NCBI GenBank assembly: GCA_033807775.1
Contig: CM066314.1
Coordinates: 146,495,429 to 146,559,428, forward strand
DNA length: 64,000 nt
Direction: 5' to 3'
Origin: Saussurea involucrata
Taxonomy: Eukaryota; Streptophyta; Magnoliopsida; Asterales; Asteraceae
Shown in pieces: positions 11,401-22,348 of the stretch. The notes below the pieces were generated by a model, which saw nothing but the letters and a program-made list of their open reading frames with translations, was not told where the DNA came from and made no database searches. Position numbers and translations under genes: made by a program. How positions within the stretch are numbered: position 1 is the stretch's first letter; each line of letters starts with the position of its first letter.

Positions 11401-12343
11401 TGTTAATGCCAAAAATCGCACCAAAGGGACAACTTAAGGTCGATGTTGACTTAATCAACTAAAGAAAGGATCTTTCGACGAGACATGCAACGAGGGAAAA
11501 AATAAACGAGACAAGGGATTTGATGACGCAGGAAAAACCTCAAACGAGGAAAAAACCTGCGGACGACAGTAGGTGTCATCGCTGCACTATGGTCGCCAAT
11601 CAGAGGCGACGTCCTTGGTACTGGCGTCGGTCGTACGATGGTTACAATACAAATGAAGGAAATACTTCGAAATGTAAAGTACAAGTGTTTAAATGTGAAA
11701 ACAGGTGTTTGTCGTGTGTGAATACAAAGTGTAAACTGTTGGTCGAGAGCTGTTGTCGTGCGTCGAGAGCGATACTTGAGCTTTCCTTCGAGTGTTCTTG
11801 AGTTCGCTGTAAGATTCTGGATTTCAGTACTTAATCTCCAGAATTTGAATGTTCTTTGCTATGAGTTTGGATGATTTTCTCTGCTGTGTGGCGATGTTTG
11901 CTGGAGTGTATTGGATGTTAACCGATGTCCCTTAAAATGAAGCTTTATCTTGTCTTATATAGCCTTCGCGTCATTAATTAACTCCATTAATAATTCGATC
12001 AACGGCTGGAAACGGTCGCCGGAGTGATTATCCATAATGATCTTCGTCCGTTACGGTCGCTTGCTGTTAATGGCTTTGACCCCTGCATTAAATACTTAAC
12101 AAATGTAACAGTCAAGGTTAATGTTAGCTTTGGTCGAAGGTACAATGATCTTACGCGATGGTCGTACGGGACGGGCGATACTATGGTCGAGCGTCATGGG
12201 GGACGTACGACTTACCTTTTACGGGTGACGACGGATGTTTTCTGAGTTCTCGTTAAGACCTTATCTTAATACAAGATTTGGTTTATGACGTGCGTCTTAT
12301 CTGCACCGGTCGTGGTCGAGCGACGTGTTTTTTTGCCCAAACA
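11401..12343 (-). repeat. 3' LTR of element 11401-18611 (943 bp)
   Basis: Termini are TGTTAATGCC and GCCCAAACA on the plus strand. The adjacent interior (12344 onward) is the polypurine tract, read on the minus strand as TTTGGGGGCAAAC. It is 31 bp shorter than the 5' LTR; a 22-bp tandem duplication and a short ACAACGGCT-type repeat in the 5' LTR account for most of that. Confidence 0.92.
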
Positions 12344-12763
12344 GTTTGCCCCCAAATTTTGAAAGAAGGATAGCAAATCCGAGTTTTAAATTTTGTCAGT
12401 CGAAAAAATATGACAAGTGATAGAAATTACCTTTGTTACCTTGGAACTAGGCTGGTCTGCTCTTAACTGAACGAGAAGTTGAAAAGGAAACGAGGTCGTG
12501 ACGTCATACTGACACACGATGATGCTTACCAGCTGTCGAGGACAGCTGTCGACGATCCCTGTGGTCATACAAAAGGACGGGGATGCGCAGCGGTTATCCA
12601 GGGATTCGACCTGACATGATCGACTGCATAAATAAAGATTACGACGAATCCTTTCTTTTCTTACGCTGAGTTTATTTTAGAAAGAAATTTCGCTTTGCTC
12701 TTCTTGCCATTCTTCTTCCGAATCCCTTTGATTTAGCGGAGATTGTTTGGGATTTAGGGCGTT

Positions 12764-12770
12764 TATATAA
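12764..12770 (+). promoter_or_regulatory. TATA box of antisense gene
   Basis: TATATAA lies 52 bp upstream of the antisense-gene ATG at 12822. The same box in the same place occurs before the antisense genes of the tandem array (for example 30290-30296), so the antisense gene seems to have a private promoter. Confidence 0.6.
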
Positions 12771-12821
12771 CGCATTGCTTCTTCCTTTCAGCTTTCACTG
12801 CCTTCTTTCCCCTGGTAAGAA

Positions 12822-14488
12822 ATGTCGACTGACCCAGAGAGTTCCATCGTTAGCCAGGAAGATTTAGACGACTTTAGGCGTCTAGCGAAGATTCCCTTAG
12901 AAGTAGAGCTAACAAGTTCAGGGACTGTTCGTCCTAAGGATTGCCCCGAGGGGTATTTCGTGATATACGAATATCCTTTCAAGATTGGCTTCGAATGGCC
13001 GTTTTCGACTTTGACTAAGAATTTGATGCGATGCTTTGGTTTGTCGTCGGGGCAGTTGATGCCTCAACTATGGCGAGTTCTGTTGGTTATTGAGCGTTTG
13101 TCTACGGATTGGGACCCCCTATGTCTTTGAATGATTTCTTGGCAGCGTACCAAGTTAAGGGAGATAAGCGTGGGCGTTATAGCCCGTATTCCAGATATAA
13201 AGGCGATCGTGCATTAGTTTTGAATACTGGAGTGAACGATCGGGGGTGGGGGTCCAGGTATGCGTTCATACGTGTTGATTCGCTGGATGCCGCCAGCAAG
13301 TGGATCCGTCCTGATTGGAATATGGGAGGTATGCTCTTTTTCGATCATAGTATGGTTTTCTAACCTTTTATTTACTCTTCTCCTTTTGTTGTCTTCAGAT
13401 ATAAAGTTCGGCGTTCCGCACCCGAATGAAGGTTCTCGTGCCAAGATTGACAGATTCCTTAGTTACAGCGTCGAGGACCGATCTTTCGCCACGTGGCAAC
13501 TGGCGACCGAGGACGAGGACGTGGTGGTGGACGTTGTGGAGGAGGAAGAAGGAGAAGAGGAAAGTGGACGACAGGAATCGACAGGTGGGTGTATTATGGT
13601 TTCCTGTCTTTTACCATTTATTTCTTATTCCTGTCTGACGCTTCGCATTTTTCCTGATCAGTGCCAACTGAAAGGAAATCAGTTTCTAGGTCGAGAGGGA
13701 AGCAAATCAAGCGTGCCCTTCGAGGAGGAGATGTTTCGACAGCTGGGTCAAGCCAGAAGAGAACCAAGAGTACGGTCCAGAGGGAACCGTCATCGAGGGT
13801 TGATGACTCGTCGAGAGTTGTTCTGCCTAAGAAGGCGAAGGCGTCATCTAGCCGTCCTGGCGTGATGGACGCGACACCAGTAAGTTCTGCGCCTCCGGCG
13901 ACGGTGACGAAACTGGTGTCTCAAGTGTCGATCCCAACACCTGCCGACAGGGGCGAGGGATCGTTGGCCGAAGTTATGACGGTCAATTTTACATTGCCGT
14001 CTGACTTTATGGCAGATGGTGTCCTAGACGGGACGGCGTCGTTCCCTCATCTAGGGAAGTATTTGCTCCCGTCTTTCGGGGAGCGTTTTCACGGAGTTCC
14101 GGCCGGAGAGATGAGATCTCGAGTTGCCAGTCTGGCGTTCACGGTGAGTGTCAATCTTTCATGACTTGTGTAATCTTTGTCGAATGTTCTTGAATGCACC
14201 TTTTATTTTTCACAGACGTTACAGTCTTCCTTGGCGTTACATGCTGAAACGTCAAGAGTTGAAGATCTGATGGCGTCTGCTCTTGAGAGAGAAGCTGCAG
14301 CGTTGGAAAGGGAGAGAGCGGCTTTAGATAGGGAGAAGTTGGCCATGGCGCGTGCCGATGAGCTGGTTGTCCAACTTTTCGATGCTCAATATGAATTACA
14401 GGAGATTTGTGCGATAGGAGTGGCAGATGGAGGCCCTCAGGTCGGGACTTCGAACGAGGATACGACCAATGTTCCTCCTGTCGTCTAG
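12822..14488 (+). CDS. Long antisense gene (aORF-L), Transposase_28-like, four exons, one frameshift
   Basis: Suggested exons are 12822-13328, 13399-13584, 13662-14143 and 14216-14488. All introns are GT-AG and 70-77 nt long, and the phases fit. Exon 1 carries the PF04195-type domain (CPEGYFVIYEYPFKIGFEWP, then LMPQLWRVLL). Exon 2 is acidic (EEEEGEEESG). Exon 3 is basic and then low complexity, with TVNFTLPSDFMADGVLDG and FPHLGKYLLPSF. Exon 4 is a coiled coil (EREAAALERERAALDREK). A one-base loss near 13111-13120, in the run of C residues, shifts the end of exon 1; otherwise the gene is open. It is transcribed against its host element, so the introns are not removed from the retrotransposon's own genomic RNA. 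Function unknown. Confidence 0.75.
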
Positions 14489-14942
14489 AATTTTTTATTT
14501 CCTTGTTTGTTTTTGCCACTTGACCTATCGGGGGTTGAGTATGTATACGGTGGTTTATGAATATATATCTTTTGCTTATGCTTTTTTCGAATCACGTTTG
14601 ATTATAAAGTCGAACATAAGATACATATGAAATCATGCGACTAATGCATTCATTGTAATACGATGACAAGAACGTAAAACAAATATAAAAACACGCGATT
14701 AAAGCATTTTCTAAGTTAATAGACTTAGGGGTAAAATCGTTTAGACTCTGCGATCGTACGACCGGATCGTACAGTGAGTTTGTGTCGTATGCCCCTGTGG
14801 AGAAATGATCAAGTTAGAGACCTGATTTTTTATGTCGTTCGACCTTGCGATATTAAAGTCATATAGTAGACTTAATGATTACTGTCGTGCGACTCTGCGA
14901 TGATCTGTCGTGCGATTCTGCGATAAAACGATGTCGGGGGTT

Positions 14943-14964
14943 GGTCGTTGGCTAGCCAACGACC
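14943..14964. repeat. Perfect 22-bp palindrome between convergent genes
   Basis: The arm GGTCGTTGGCT is followed at once by its reverse complement. It is identical in the array copies (32477, 51803, 58120) and imperfect at 7700. It lies midway between two convergent 3' ends. Confidence 0.9.
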
Positions 14965-15067
14965 CTCCGATGCTTAAGTCAGTAAATGTTTTGCGAGAAA
15001 AAGCGAGAAAAAATCGTATGAGAAAGAGTTAGAGAACGTACCATTTCAGACTCTCTTTATTTGCCAC

Positions 15068-15123
15068 CTGTCATTTATTACCGTACTCTTTTTTGGGAGG
15101 AAAAGACAGGTTTTAAATGACAG
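15068..15123. repeat. Hairpin downstream of the gag stop
   Basis: The outer arms CTGTCATTTA and TAAATGACAG pair perfectly. The inner arms pair with bulges, and the loop sits around GGGAGG. It recurs at 45602, 51918 and 58235. The stem includes the relic of the RT start (DPSFKP codons), so a coding relic has become part of a fold. Confidence 0.75.
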
Positions 15124-15265
15124 AATGACACGGAGAAATATTGTCCTGCGGTCGACTATGTTGTCGTGCGACGAGGCATCATAGTAGATTTATCCCTGTG
15201 GAAAAGATATTAATTTAGGGATAGAAGAAACAAACCTGTCGAGAGCCTGATCTTGTGACTTTAGT

Positions 15266-17536
15266 TTATTTTCGCGGCTTCAAGGTAGACTTGTAGCACT
15301 CACGAGCGACTTTTGGCTCACTCTTGATCTCCTGGATTCCCCATGGCGTCGGGAATTTCAACATTTGATGATACGTCGAAGGAACAACTTTCATATCATG
15401 GATCCACGGTCGTCCTAAGATGATGTTATAGGCCGATGCACAATCGATGACACTGAACTTGGTCTGCTTGTTGACTCCTCCGGCGTAGACGGGAAAGATT
15501 ATCTCTCCAAAGGTGCGCGTCGCTTCTCCATTGAAACCGACCAAAGCTGTCGAACGTCGGGTGATTTCTAAGCGATCAATTCCCATGGCTTTGATTGTGT
15601 TGAGAAAAATGACATTTGCTGAGCTGCCCCCGTCGATCAAGACTCGACGCGTTAGGCAGTTACCGACTGTGAGCTGAATGGTTAGCCCGCCATGATGCTT
15701 CTGATACGAGTCGCCCAGGTCGACGTGGTCGAACACAATCTTCATAGCTTCTAGCTCCAAATCTCCTTTGGGTCTAGACGAGCAAGGAATAGGCCGATCA
15801 TCGGGCGCCTGGCTGGCATGATGCTTGGCCGCTGAATACGTCAGACCACATACATCTGAACCACCGGTTATGCAATTGACGACTTTCGCGTGCTCGGGGG
15901 TCGACGGTCGATGGCTATTAGCTGGAACGGCGACATTGTCGATGATATCTTTGAGATTTCCTTTCGGAAAATGATATGCTAGTTCCTTCTTCAATGCGAG
16001 ACAGTCGTCTGTCGCATGACCATGATCGGCATGGAAGTCGCACCACTTTGATTTGTCTTTCTTAGCATCGTCCAGGTTGGACTTCTTTGGCCGTCGAATG
16101 GTAGCTTGGGAACTTTTCAGAGCTTCGACTAAGTCCTTTGTGGATCCTTTGAATCCGTAAGAGGACATCTTGGGGTACTGAGTGAACTTAGCCGCGGTCT
16201 TGGCCTCTGCTTTCGTCTTGAAACGAACATTTGAAATTTGGTGCGCTGGCTCTACTCTGGACAAAGCCTTTGTCTTGAACTCTGGCTTTCTGACGCCTAG
16301 CGACTTCTTGTCGTCAATGTGCTTGCGGCGAAAGGCTGCATCGTCTTCGACCCTCATATATGCTAAGGTCCGAGCTCGGACGTCTTCGAAATTTTCCGAG
16401 GGATATTTGGTCAGGTCGGTGTATAAACCCGAATTATCGTCCAGACCACGCTTATAGGCTTCGATTGCGGTTTTTACGTCTCAATTGTGGATGCTGATCA
16501 TTTCGGCATTGAATCTATTAAAATAACTTCGAATAGACTCATTAGCTTTCTGCACGATGTAATATAGGTCGCTGGTCTGCTTCTCCATCTTACGACTGTT
16601 GGCGAATTGCTGGGAGAATTGATTAACCAACTCAGCAAACGACCCGATGGATTTGGGTTTGAGATTGATTAACCATTGGAGAGCTGGACCAGTGAGAGTT
16701 GCTCCAAAACTCTTACACATGCATACTTCCTGGTACATAAATGGGATCGAGATCTTCCACATGAGCTGCTTATATTGCGCGACGTGCTCAGTCGGATCGG
16801 TCACACCCGAATACTTGGGAGTGAAGGCAGGAATGTTATACCTCTTTGGGACCTCGACGGTGGCGATCTCGTCGATGAAGGGCGACGCCTGATACCCCGA
16901 GCGAGGCTCGACGTCGACAGGCACGGCTGTCCCAGGCAACTTGGCGAGCAAGGACAAGACGCGCTCATTTTGGTCTTCTAACATCTTCAAACGCTGAGCG
17001 ACGGGATCGTTAAGATCGGGATTTGCCCCTGCCGGTGGATTGGCCCCTGGGCTAGTGCCATTACCATGCGACGAACCATTGGTGTCCCCGTTGAACAGGA
17101 CGAAATATGGCAGCGACCCATAGTGGAATTGATGCGGTTCATTCTGAAACGGCTGCGATCCTTGCTGGAAAGGCTGCAACCCATTATTCACGGGTGGTGG
17201 CCTTATGTGCTGAGGAGGAACTATCCCAAACTGAGGATTTGGGTTGAATGACCCTGGCTGTTGATTCTGCATGAACGGGCCTGGATGCTGATTCTGCGCG
17301 GATGAACCTGGATTCGAGACAAATGGTCTAGGGCCATTCTGGTCGAACGATCTTGGAACTGGGTTCTGCACGAACGGCCTAGGACCATTTTGAGGCCCAA
17401 GAGGATTTCTTAACCGCGCGATCTCCTCAGCTGCTCTGCGATTCTGCTCCGCCATTGCATTGAGCTGATTCCTGGCGACTTCGAGCTCCTGATACATCTG
17501 AGTGACGCCTTGCTGCGGATTTCCAGAGGCTGCCAT
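15266..17536 (-). CDS. gag: gag-protease of element 11401-18611, one premature stop
   Basis: It is a single frame of 757 codons from ATG 17536 to the stop at 15266. One in-frame TGA (near 16478-16480) replaces the Cys of RNCD that other copies keep. The N-terminus is a short coiled coil (VARNQLNAMAEQNRRAAEEIARL), followed by a Pro/Gln/Asn-rich linker. The Retrotrans_gag domain follows, then a zinc knuckle CDFHADHGHATDDC at about residues 498-512 (C-x2-H-x4-H-x4-C, a Tat-style variant). An aspartic protease has LIDGGSSANVIF at about residues 630-642. The frame ends at LKPRK with no RT after it, unlike autonomous Gypsy polyproteins. The product would form particles and contain the protease; polymerase would have to come from another element. 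Confidence 0.88.
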
Positions 17537-17616
17537 TTTCCTGTACCAGAAAACAGAAAAAACTCCAAGAAACTATTAGTAGGGTGCACGTTCGTCGAGG
17601 ATTTTCTCTAGATGAG

Positions 17617-17634
17617 GTCCCACGGATGGCGCCA
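17617..17634 (-). other. Primer-binding site of element 11401-18611
   Basis: Read on the minus strand, TGGCGCCATCCGTGGGAC starts three bases after the LTR end. It begins TGG, as a tRNA 3'-CCA complement should. It resembles, with mismatches, what I recall of the plant tRNA-Lys 3' end; the tRNA identity is not established. The same sequence stands at every Tat 5' LTR in the window (26240, 48189, 54506, 60821). Confidence 0.7.
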
Positions 17635-17637
17635 AAC

Positions 17638-18611
17638 TGTTAATGCCAAAAATCGCACCAAAGGGACAACTTAAGGTCGATGTGGACTTAATCAACTAAA
17701 GAAAGGATCTTTCGACGAGACGTGCAACGAGGGAAAAAATAAACGATACAAGGGATTTGATGACGCAGGAAAAACCTCAAACGAGGAAAAAACCTGCGGA
17801 CGACAGTGGGTGTCGTCGATGCACTATGGTCGCCAATCAGGGGCGACGTCTTTGGTACTGGCGTCGGTCGTACGATGGTTACAATACAAATGAAGGAAAT
17901 ACTTCGAAATGTAAAGTACAAGTGTTTAAATGTGAAAATAGGTGTTTGTCGTGTGTGAATACAAAGTGTAAACTATTGGTCGAGAGCTGTTGTCGTGTGT
18001 CGAGAGCGATACTTGAGCTTTCCTTCGAGTGTTCTTGAGTTCGCTGTAAGATTCTGGCTTTCAGTACTTAATCTCCAGAGTTTGAATGTTCTTTGCTATG
18101 AGTTTGAATGTTCTTTGCTATGAGTTTGGATGATTTTCCCTGCTGTGTGGCGATGTTTGCTGGAGTGTATTGGATGTTAACCGATGTCCCTTAAAATGAA
18201 GCTTTAGCTTGTCTTTTATAACCTTCACGTCATTAATTAACTCCATTAATGATTCGATCAACGGCTACAACGGCTGGAAACGGTTGCCGGAGTGATTATC
18301 CATAATGATCTTCGTCCGTTACGGTCGCTTGCTGTTAATGGCTTTGACCCCTGCATTAAATACTTAACAAATGTAACAGTCAAGGTTAACGTTAGCTTTG
18401 GTCGAAGGTACAATGATCTTACGCGATGGTCGTACGGGATGGGCGATACTATGGTCGAGCGTCATGGGGGACGTACGACTTACCTTTTACGGGTGACGAC
18501 GGATGTTTTCTGAGTTCTCGTCGAGACCTTATCTTAATACAAGATTTGGTTTATGACGTGCGTCTTATCTGCTCCGGTCGTGGTCGAGCGACGTGGTTTT
18601 TTGCCCAAACA
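17638..18611 (-). repeat. 5' LTR of element 11401-18611 (974 bp)
   Basis: The termini match the 3' LTR. It contains a 22-bp tandem duplication (18080-18101 and 18102-18123, beginning GTTTGAATG) that the 3' LTR lacks. It differs from the 3' LTR at several bases, so this insertion is not very recent. Confidence 0.92.
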
Positions 18612-18993
18612 TCTCTCTTGAAGAATCGCTCTCGAAAACACGACATTCGCACACGACACTTTATTTTTACACACGACTCACATTGTTTTTATATTCGAAA
18701 CACTTGTTACTTTACATTTCGAAGTCGTTCTTTCATTTGTATTGTGATCTCTGTACGATCGACACCAGGACCATAAGGACATCGCCCCTGTTTGGCGACC
18801 ATAGTACAGCGACGACCTCCACTGTCGTCCGCGGGTTTTTTCCTCGTTAAGGTTTTTCCCGCGTCACCAAAATTCTCTGTCTCATTTACAGTTTTGTCTT
18901 TGTCGCACGCTTTGTCGAGCGATTTCTTTCTTTAGTTGTTAAGCTCCACAATCAACCTCAGGTTGTACTTTTGTGCGATTTTTGGCATTAACA
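18612..18993 (+). repeat. LTR-A module, right copy, 3' part
   Basis: It continues the LTR interrupted at 11400, starting with the second copy of the TCTCT target duplication. It contains the GACGAC/GTCGTC hairpin (18811-18829) and ends GGCATTAACA at 18993. LTR-B follows with the same ATACCCATTAT junction as at 2072. Confidence 0.85.
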
Positions 18994-20344
18994 ATACCCA
19001 TTATCGTCATACGACATCTTGTGTCAATAGTCATCCGAGATAGTGTCTTTGTGTCGCATGTCGCACGTCATATGTCGCACGTTGTACATCACATGGCGCA
19101 CGTCGTATGTCACATGTCACATGTCACATATCACTAGCGACATGTCGCAGGTTGCACTTTACTAGTCTTATGTTACTAGTCTTACGTCTTACGTTACTAG
19201 TCTTATGTTACTAGTCTTACGTCTTACGTTACTAGTCTTATGTTACTAGTCTTACGTCACTAGTCTTATGTCGCCAGTTACGTGTCACCAGTTACGACTC
19301 GTCGGTCTTACGTCGATAGTCTCCTGTCGTCGGTCTTATATCGCTCAGGTCCTGCGAAAGCATCGTCCTGACATCCTGGTCTGCGACCTGGTGGTCTTAC
19401 CACCTATTCCTACAACATCATCATCTTGGTCTTACGACATTTTCATCCTAGTCTTACGACATTTTCATCCTAGTCTTACGACATTTTCATAAGACCATTC
19501 TTATATTAAGATAAGGTCTTACAAGACATTTACAGTCATATACATGGTCTTATATTTCGGCGACGGTCGTATGCTCCATAAGACCGACGTCCAGAACTCA
19601 AGACGGCCTTACAATTACACTAACCATTAATGGTCAACAGCCGTTTCTTCTGTTCACTAATGCAGGTCTACGAACAATTATGGTGCAACGATCAGTAACG
19701 GACGAGATCTTAATGATATTAAAGACTCGACAGTGGTTACAAAACCAATCATCAAAGCGCATTTAATGCCGACAGCGGTTACAAAACCAACCATTAAAGC
19801 ATATTTATTACCAACGGAAGCTATATAAAGGCCCCCGGTGATCAATCTAGAGGAGGAGGCTACATACATTCAAACTAAGACTCAAATTCTACATTTTCTT
19901 TCAAGACATTGGAACATACCTCACTTACGCAAAGTTCCGCACGACGGTAGGTCGAAGCACCCGACGACAGCAGTTCGAACCACACGACGACAGCTCATTT
20001 CGCACGTTTTACGCACGACACACGAATTTTACACACGTCTGAGTACATTTTATCTCTTATTGTAACCTGTTGTACACATATCACTTGTTGAAAAAGGATT
20101 ATCACCCCTGATTGGCGATCATAGTGCACCGTCGGCTCTAACACAGTCGACCGCGGTTTTTTCCCTCGTTTTGGGGTTTTCCGCATCACCAAAATCTCTT
20201 GTTTCGTCTACATTTTCTTCGTTATTTTTCTTTTTTATTTCTATGGTACAATCTTTAGTTGATAAGGTCCGAATTCAAACCTTAAATCGTATTTTTATAC
20301 AATTTTCGAAATAAGACAGTTTGGTGCGATTTTTGGCATTAACA
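18994..20344 (+). repeat. LTR-B module, right copy (1351 bp)
   Basis: It is homologous to 2072-3283 along its whole length but longer, because its U3-like part has expanded tandem repeats. There is a 35-bp unit (opening ACTAGTCTTATG) at 19161-19258 and a 22-bp unit (CTTACGACATTTTC) near 19431-19485. TATATAAA is at 19822-19829. The hairpin before CGCGGTTTTTT is at 20131-20151. It ends GGCATTAACA at 20344, where LINE sequence starts. Confidence 0.75.
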
Positions 20345-20445
20345 TGTACGGTTCTTTATAAATGTATTACAAAGATTATCTCTTGGCGCATTAAAGACTT
20401 TCTTGATCAGTTGGTTAGTCCGAACCAATCGGCTTTTATACCGGG
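20345..20445 (+). pseudogene. LINE reverse transcriptase fragment, upstream part
   Basis: The plus-strand frame reads a non-LTR RT segment ending NQSAFIPG, the standard L1-type block before the R-x-I-x-DN motif. It is cut at 20445 by a Tat element and continues at 27217, where R-x-I-T-DN follows directly. The first 101 bases therefore join the downstream part through the duplicated CCGGG. Everything upstream of it in the LINE (endonuclease, ORF1) is missing from this window. Confidence 0.8.
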
Positions 20446-21375
20446 TGTTAATGCCAAAAATCGCACCAAAGGGACAACTTAAGGTCGATGTGGACTTAAT
20501 CAACTAAAGAAAGGATCTTTCGACGAGACGTGCAACGAGGGAAAAAATAAACGAGACAAGGGATTTGATGACGCAGGAAAAACCTCAAACGAGGAAAAAA
20601 CCTGTGGACGACAGTGGGTGTCGTCGCTGCACTATGGTCGCCAATCAGGGGCGACGTCCTTGGTACTGCGTCGGTCGTATGATGGTTACAATACAAATGA
20701 ATGAAATACTTTGAAATGTGAAAACAGGTGTTTGTCGTGTGTGAATACAAAGTGTGAACTTCTGGTCGAGGGCTGTTGTCGTGCGTCGAGAGCGATACTT
20801 GAGCTTTCCTTCGAGTGTTCTTGAGTTCGCTGTAAGATTCTGGCTTTCAGTACTTAATCTCCAGAGTTTGAATGTTCTTTGCTATGAGTTTGGATGATTT
20901 TCTCTGTTGTGTGGCGATGCTCACTGGAGTGTATTGGATGTTAACCGATGTCCCTTAAAATGAATCTTTAGCTTGTCTTTTATAGCCTTCGCGTCATTAA
21001 TTAACTCCATTAATGATTCGATCAACGGCTACAACGGCTGGAAACGGTCGCCGGAGTGATTATCCATAATGATCTTCGTCCGTTACGGTCGCATGTTGTT
21101 AATGGCTTTGACCCCTGCATTAAATACTTAACAAATGTAACAGTCAAGGTTAACGTTAGCTTTGGTCGAAGGTACAATGATCTTACACGATGGTCGTACG
21201 GGACGGGCGATACTATGGTCGAGCGTCATGGGGAACGCACGACTTACCTTTTACGGGCGACGACGGATGTTTTATGGGTTCTCGTCGAGACCTTATCTTA
21301 ATACAAGATTTGGTTTATGACGTGCGTCTTATCTGTTCCGGTCGTGGTCGTACGTCGTGGTTTTTTGTCCAAACA
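20446..21375 (-). repeat. 3' LTR of pol-class element (930 bp)
   Basis: Plus-strand termini are TGTTAATGCC and GTCCAAACA. The polypurine tract lies just inside (21376 onward, GGGGGCAAAC on the minus strand). It is 21 bp shorter than the 5' LTR; a gap near 20710 is the main cause. Confidence 0.9.
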
Positions 21376-21680
21376 GTTTGCCCCCAAAATTTGAAAGAAG
21401 GATAGCAAATCCGAGTTTTAAATTTTGTCAGTCGAAAAAATATGACAAGTGATGGGAATTACCTTTGTTACCTTGGAACTAGGCTGGTCCGCTCTTAACT
21501 GAACGAGAAGTTAAAAAGGAAACGAGGTCGTGACGTCATACTGACACACGATGATGCTTACCAGTTGTCGAGGGAAGGTGTCGACGACTTACTGGGGCAA
21601 ATGAAAGTTGGGGATGCGTGCCGATTTTTTGAAGGGCTCGACCTGTCACGATTTCCTGCATAAATAGAGATCAAAATGGA

Positions 21681-22348
21681 TTGTTTTCTTTAAGCTTTCG
21701 AGAAGTCATCTTTTCCAGAATCTCGACTTTTTTCAAATCTTCGGTGACTGATGATCTACCGTGGGCTATGATACCTAAATCGATGACGATGTTGGTTGCG
21801 ATAGAAGCGATATCCGTGGATTTTGCGCATCTGGCGACGATGTTTTCTGCTACCACATCGACCCTTTCGTCAGCCGACAGGGGCGAGGGTGTAAGGACGG
21901 GAGAGAATGATGGGGATTTTATGGAGATCAACTTTGCGTTGTCTTCATCCCTCTTGACTGACTATGTCCTCGTCAGGACGAAGTCGCTTCCGCTTCCGGG
22001 GAAATATCAGCTCTTATATTTCAAGGAGCATTTTCCAGGGATCCCTATCGAAGAGATTGGACTGTGTTTAGCCGTACTGGCGTCTTTCGTAAGTTTTTCT
22101 TTCGAAACTTGTGTTACCGATGTTTATTCCTTCGATGAGTGTTTTGCTAATACGTTCCTTTTGTAATTGTGCAGATGTTTTTGTTTTCTTTCACTAAACA
22201 CGCGAGGAAACTGGAGGTGTTGGAGTGGAGGTCGATTGTCGAAAAAAAGATATTCCTTCCTCCAACCTTAAAATTAATCTTAAGAGCCACATTCTCAGAA
22301 TGCCATGGCGCGAAAGGTTGGAAGACAACTATGGCTATACTCGTTTGA
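21681..22348 (+). CDS. Short antisense gene (aORF-S) of the pol-class element, two exons
   Basis: Exon 1 runs from about 21681 to 22088 and exon 2 from 22175 to 22348 (58 codons to TGA). The 86-nt intron has donor CGTAAGT and acceptor TTGTGCAG and keeps the frame. The N-terminal Transposase_28-like domain of the longer antisense genes is missing. What remains corresponds to their exon 3 (SADRGEGVRTG, then LPLPGKYQLL), followed by a different last exon with LEWRSIVEKK. The copy at 895-298 has the same structure. No convincing ATG exists at the 5' end: the ATG at 21676 opens a five-codon ORF, as in the other copy. A TATA-like CATAAATAG lies near 21658. Function unknown. Confidence 0.5.

Larger units (their letters stand above)
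14489..15265. other. Convergent intergenic region with palindrome and hairpin
   Basis: The antisense gene ends at 14488 and gag ends at 15266, so the two converge here. The region contains repeats of TCGTGCGATTCTGCGA-type words (about 14885-14925), the 22-bp palindrome at 14943-14964 and the 55-56-nt hairpin at 15068-15123. No ORF is supported. It presumably provides 3' ends for both genes. Confidence 0.7.
11401..18611 (-). mobile_element. Minus-oriented gag-class Tat element, complete ends, no pol
   Basis: The LTRs are 11401-12343 (3') and 17638-18611 (5'). The flanking 5-bp duplications are TCTCT (11396-11400 and 18612-18616). From its 5' end the order is LTR, primer-binding site, gag-protease, hairpin, palindrome, convergent antisense gene (on the plus strand), polypurine tract, LTR. 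RT, RNase H and integrase are entirely absent. The target is the LTR of an older related element. Gag and the antisense gene each carry only a single lesion that I found, so this copy is less decayed than the plus-oriented one. Confidence 0.92.
1188..20344 (+). mobile_element. Plus-oriented pol-less Tat element with double LTRs, heavily nested
   Basis: The element consists of a 5' double LTR (1188-3283), a broken gag-protease (3284-7336), an RT relic, a convergent antisense gene (10366-8242) and a 3' double LTR (10937-20344, interrupted by 11401-18611). The primer-binding site, leader and N-terminal half of gag are missing: the LTR end at 3283 abuts the middle of gag, with a short ACA overlap at the join. 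No RT, RNase H or integrase reading frame lies between gag and the antisense gene. The left LTR is shared with, or fused to, an upstream element (1-1187), so no left TSD can be defined. The assignment of 20344 as the right end rests on the LTR terminus GGCATTAACA. Confidence 0.65.

Noticed and set aside
12822..14488. Antisense gene as a DNA transposase
   Set aside because: The Pfam name of the domain suggests this, but there is no catalytic triad, no terminal inverted repeat around it and it always sits inside Tat elements.
14880..14930. CRISPR-like array from repeated TCGTGCGATTCTGCGA words
   Set aside because: Only two or three irregular copies, no uniform spacers, and the DNA is eukaryotic.
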